Assembly: GCF_001411475.1 (NCBI RefSeq)
Contig: NZ_LLWH01000209.1
Span: forward strand, 36,779-100,778
Length of the DNA: 64,000 nucleotides
Source: Pseudomonas endophytica
GTDB taxonomy: Bacteria; Pseudomonadota; Gammaproteobacteria; Pseudomonadales; Pseudomonadaceae
Direction: 5' to 3'
Shown here: positions 63,303 through 64,000 of the stretch, piece by piece
Numbering within the stretch: the first letter of the stretch is position 1
How the letters are laid out: each line of letters begins with the position of its first letter
Notes under the pieces: generated by a model
Seen by the model: the letters and a program-made list of their open reading frames with translations, nothing else
What the model was told of the DNA's origin: nothing
Database searches by the model: none
Position numbers and translations under genes: made by a program

Positions 63303-63902
63303 ATGTCTCGTGCCCAATGTCCTCGCTGCATGCGTCCGCAAACGCACTGCTTATGTGACTTGATCCCACAGTTGGATAGCCAGACGCGAATCTTACTGTT
63401 ACAGCACCCCAGTGAGGTCAACCATGCGTTGAATACTGCCCGCTTGGCCGCCTTGGGTTTGACCCATGCAGAGCTGCGTGTGGGCGAAGTGTTTGAGGAT
63501 TTACACGGCTTACTCAACCTGCCGGGGTATCAAGCGCGTTTGTTGTTTCCGGGGGAGGGCGCACAGTTGCTTCAGTCGGGGGCTGTGACGGATGACAAGC
63601 TGTTACTGGTAGTGCCGGATGGAACGTGGCGCAAGGCACGCAAACTGCTGCACCTCAATCCATTGCTGGCACAGTTACCACGGGTGACCTTGCCCGAAGG
63701 CGCAGTGTCGCGTTATCGGCTGCGCAAGGCACCTGGGCCTGGGGCGTTGTCGACCGTGGAGGCCATCGTCCAAGCGTTGGAAATCGTTGAGGCGCCGCGT
63801 TCATATGCAGCCTTGCTGCGACCATTTGAAGCGCTAATAGAAGGGCAAATTGAAGCCATGGGCGCCGACACCTATCAACGGAACCACAGCACTCAATCCT
63901 GA
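63303..63902 (+). CDS. DTW-domain tRNA-uridine aminocarboxypropyltransferase (TapT type)
   Basis: From the ATG at 63303 the product has 199 residues; a TTG at 63282 is possible but lies inside gbuR. Zinc-type cysteines are CPRC (C6, C9) and CLC (C16, C18), and the family DxTW motif reads PDGTWRKARK. TapT transfers the 3-amino-3-carboxypropyl group from SAM to tRNA uridine 47. The start overlaps the gbuR end, so the two may be cotranscribed. Confidence 0.88.
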   Translation: MSRAQCPRCMRPQTHCLCDLIPQLDSQTRILLLQHPSEVNHALNTARLAALGLTHAELRVGEVFEDLHGLLNLPGYQARLLFPGEGAQLLQSGAVTDDKLLLVVPDGTWRKARKLLHLNPLLAQLPRVTLPEGAVSRYRLRKAPGPGALSTVEAIVQALEIVEAPRSYAALLRPFEALIEGQIEAMGADTYQRNHSTQS

Positions 63903-63926
63903 CACGCCTTTGCGGGCAGTCCAGAC

Positions 63927-63997
63927 TGTAGGAGCTGCCGAAGGCTGCGATCTTTGTTTTTAACGATCGAAAGATCGCAGCCTTCGCCAGCGCCTAC
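63927..63997. repeat. REPIN at the window end
   Basis: GTAGGAGCTGCCGAAGGC (left) and AAAGATCGCAGCCTTCG (right) form inverted arms of about 28 bases with a few changes near the outer end. It lies 25 bases past the DTW gene stop. Confidence 0.85.
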
Positions 63998-64000
63998 CAC

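Noticed and set aside
29721..63997. CRISPR array
   Set aside because: Repeated palindromes recur at separated intergenic spots and are REP/REPINs; there are no regular spacers or cas genes.

Overview
The window reads as a chromosomal segment of a Pseudomonas from the P. fluorescens lineage. The basis is gene content and protein sequence recalled from P. aeruginosa and P. putida relatives (fabA/fabB, gpsA, pxpABC, hrpA, gbuA/gbuR, a PA1414-type small gene), the dispersed GTAGGAGC...GCTCCTAC palindromes typical of that group, and moderate GC. No database search was run. I found no rRNA, tRNA, CRISPR array, prophage or replication origin. Most of the window is ordinary core genome; the accessory traces are one IS4-like element, REP/REPIN elements, one larger dispersed repeat and a gene fragment.

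Layout. 1-2400: the 3' part of a sulfatase/LTA-synthase-type gene, then an IS4-like element whose transposase is frameshifted. 2400-9100: queD; a PepSY-protein/response-regulator/sensor-kinase operon (CarRS-like); a dCache chemoreceptor (TlpQ/McpU-like) and a transporter, an arrangement close to the P. aeruginosa PA2653-PA2666 region as I remember it. 9100-24000: pirin, OsmC, fabB-fabA, a hybrid kinase resembling PA1611, gpsA, DUF4389, sixA, a thioesterase, two alpha/beta hydrolases, DUF4892, an AI-2E family permease, an RNA methyltransferase and an HNH protein. 23000-36500: oligopeptidase B, a YafJ-type amidotransferase, 5-oxoprolinase pxpABC, a MoxR/VWA pair, cysK, a LpxO-like hydroxylase, a DMT exporter, and an AT-rich stretch leading to a broken thioester-reductase fragment. 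36600-48500: hrpA, a KAS III homologue, an ECF sigma factor with a very small zinc anti-sigma factor, a porin, an acyltransferase-like protein, an ABC exporter and ppiA. 48500-57100: a LysR gene, a candidate sRNA, a DMT transporter, a mechanosensitive channel, a DEAD-box helicase, a TorF-type porin, a 59-residue unannotated gene and CvfB. 57100-64000: an MFS/LysR pair, a PA1414-like 41-residue gene behind a candidate Anr promoter, a sodium/solute symporter, gbuA with divergent gbuR, and a DTW-domain tRNA-modifying enzyme.

How genes work together. fabA and fabB form the anaerobic unsaturated fatty acid branch and sit behind a DesT-like dyad. pxpA, pxpB and pxpC overlap by ATGA junctions and encode one 5-oxoprolinase. 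The MoxR ATPase and VWA protein form a chaperone-like pair. gbuA, the symporter and gbuR form a 4-guanidinobutyrate utilisation unit. The sigma and anti-sigma genes overlap by 7 bases.

The points most worth a second look are the PA1414/SicX-like locus with an Anr-type box at exactly -41.5, a candidate Hfq-type sRNA at about 49770-49888, a decayed NRPS-type thioester reductase beside an AT-rich stretch with a 22-base perfect palindrome, a 57-base hairpin at 19864-19920, and a tandem 171-base duplication carrying two REPINs. I did not find a clear, complete, previously undescribed multi-gene system.
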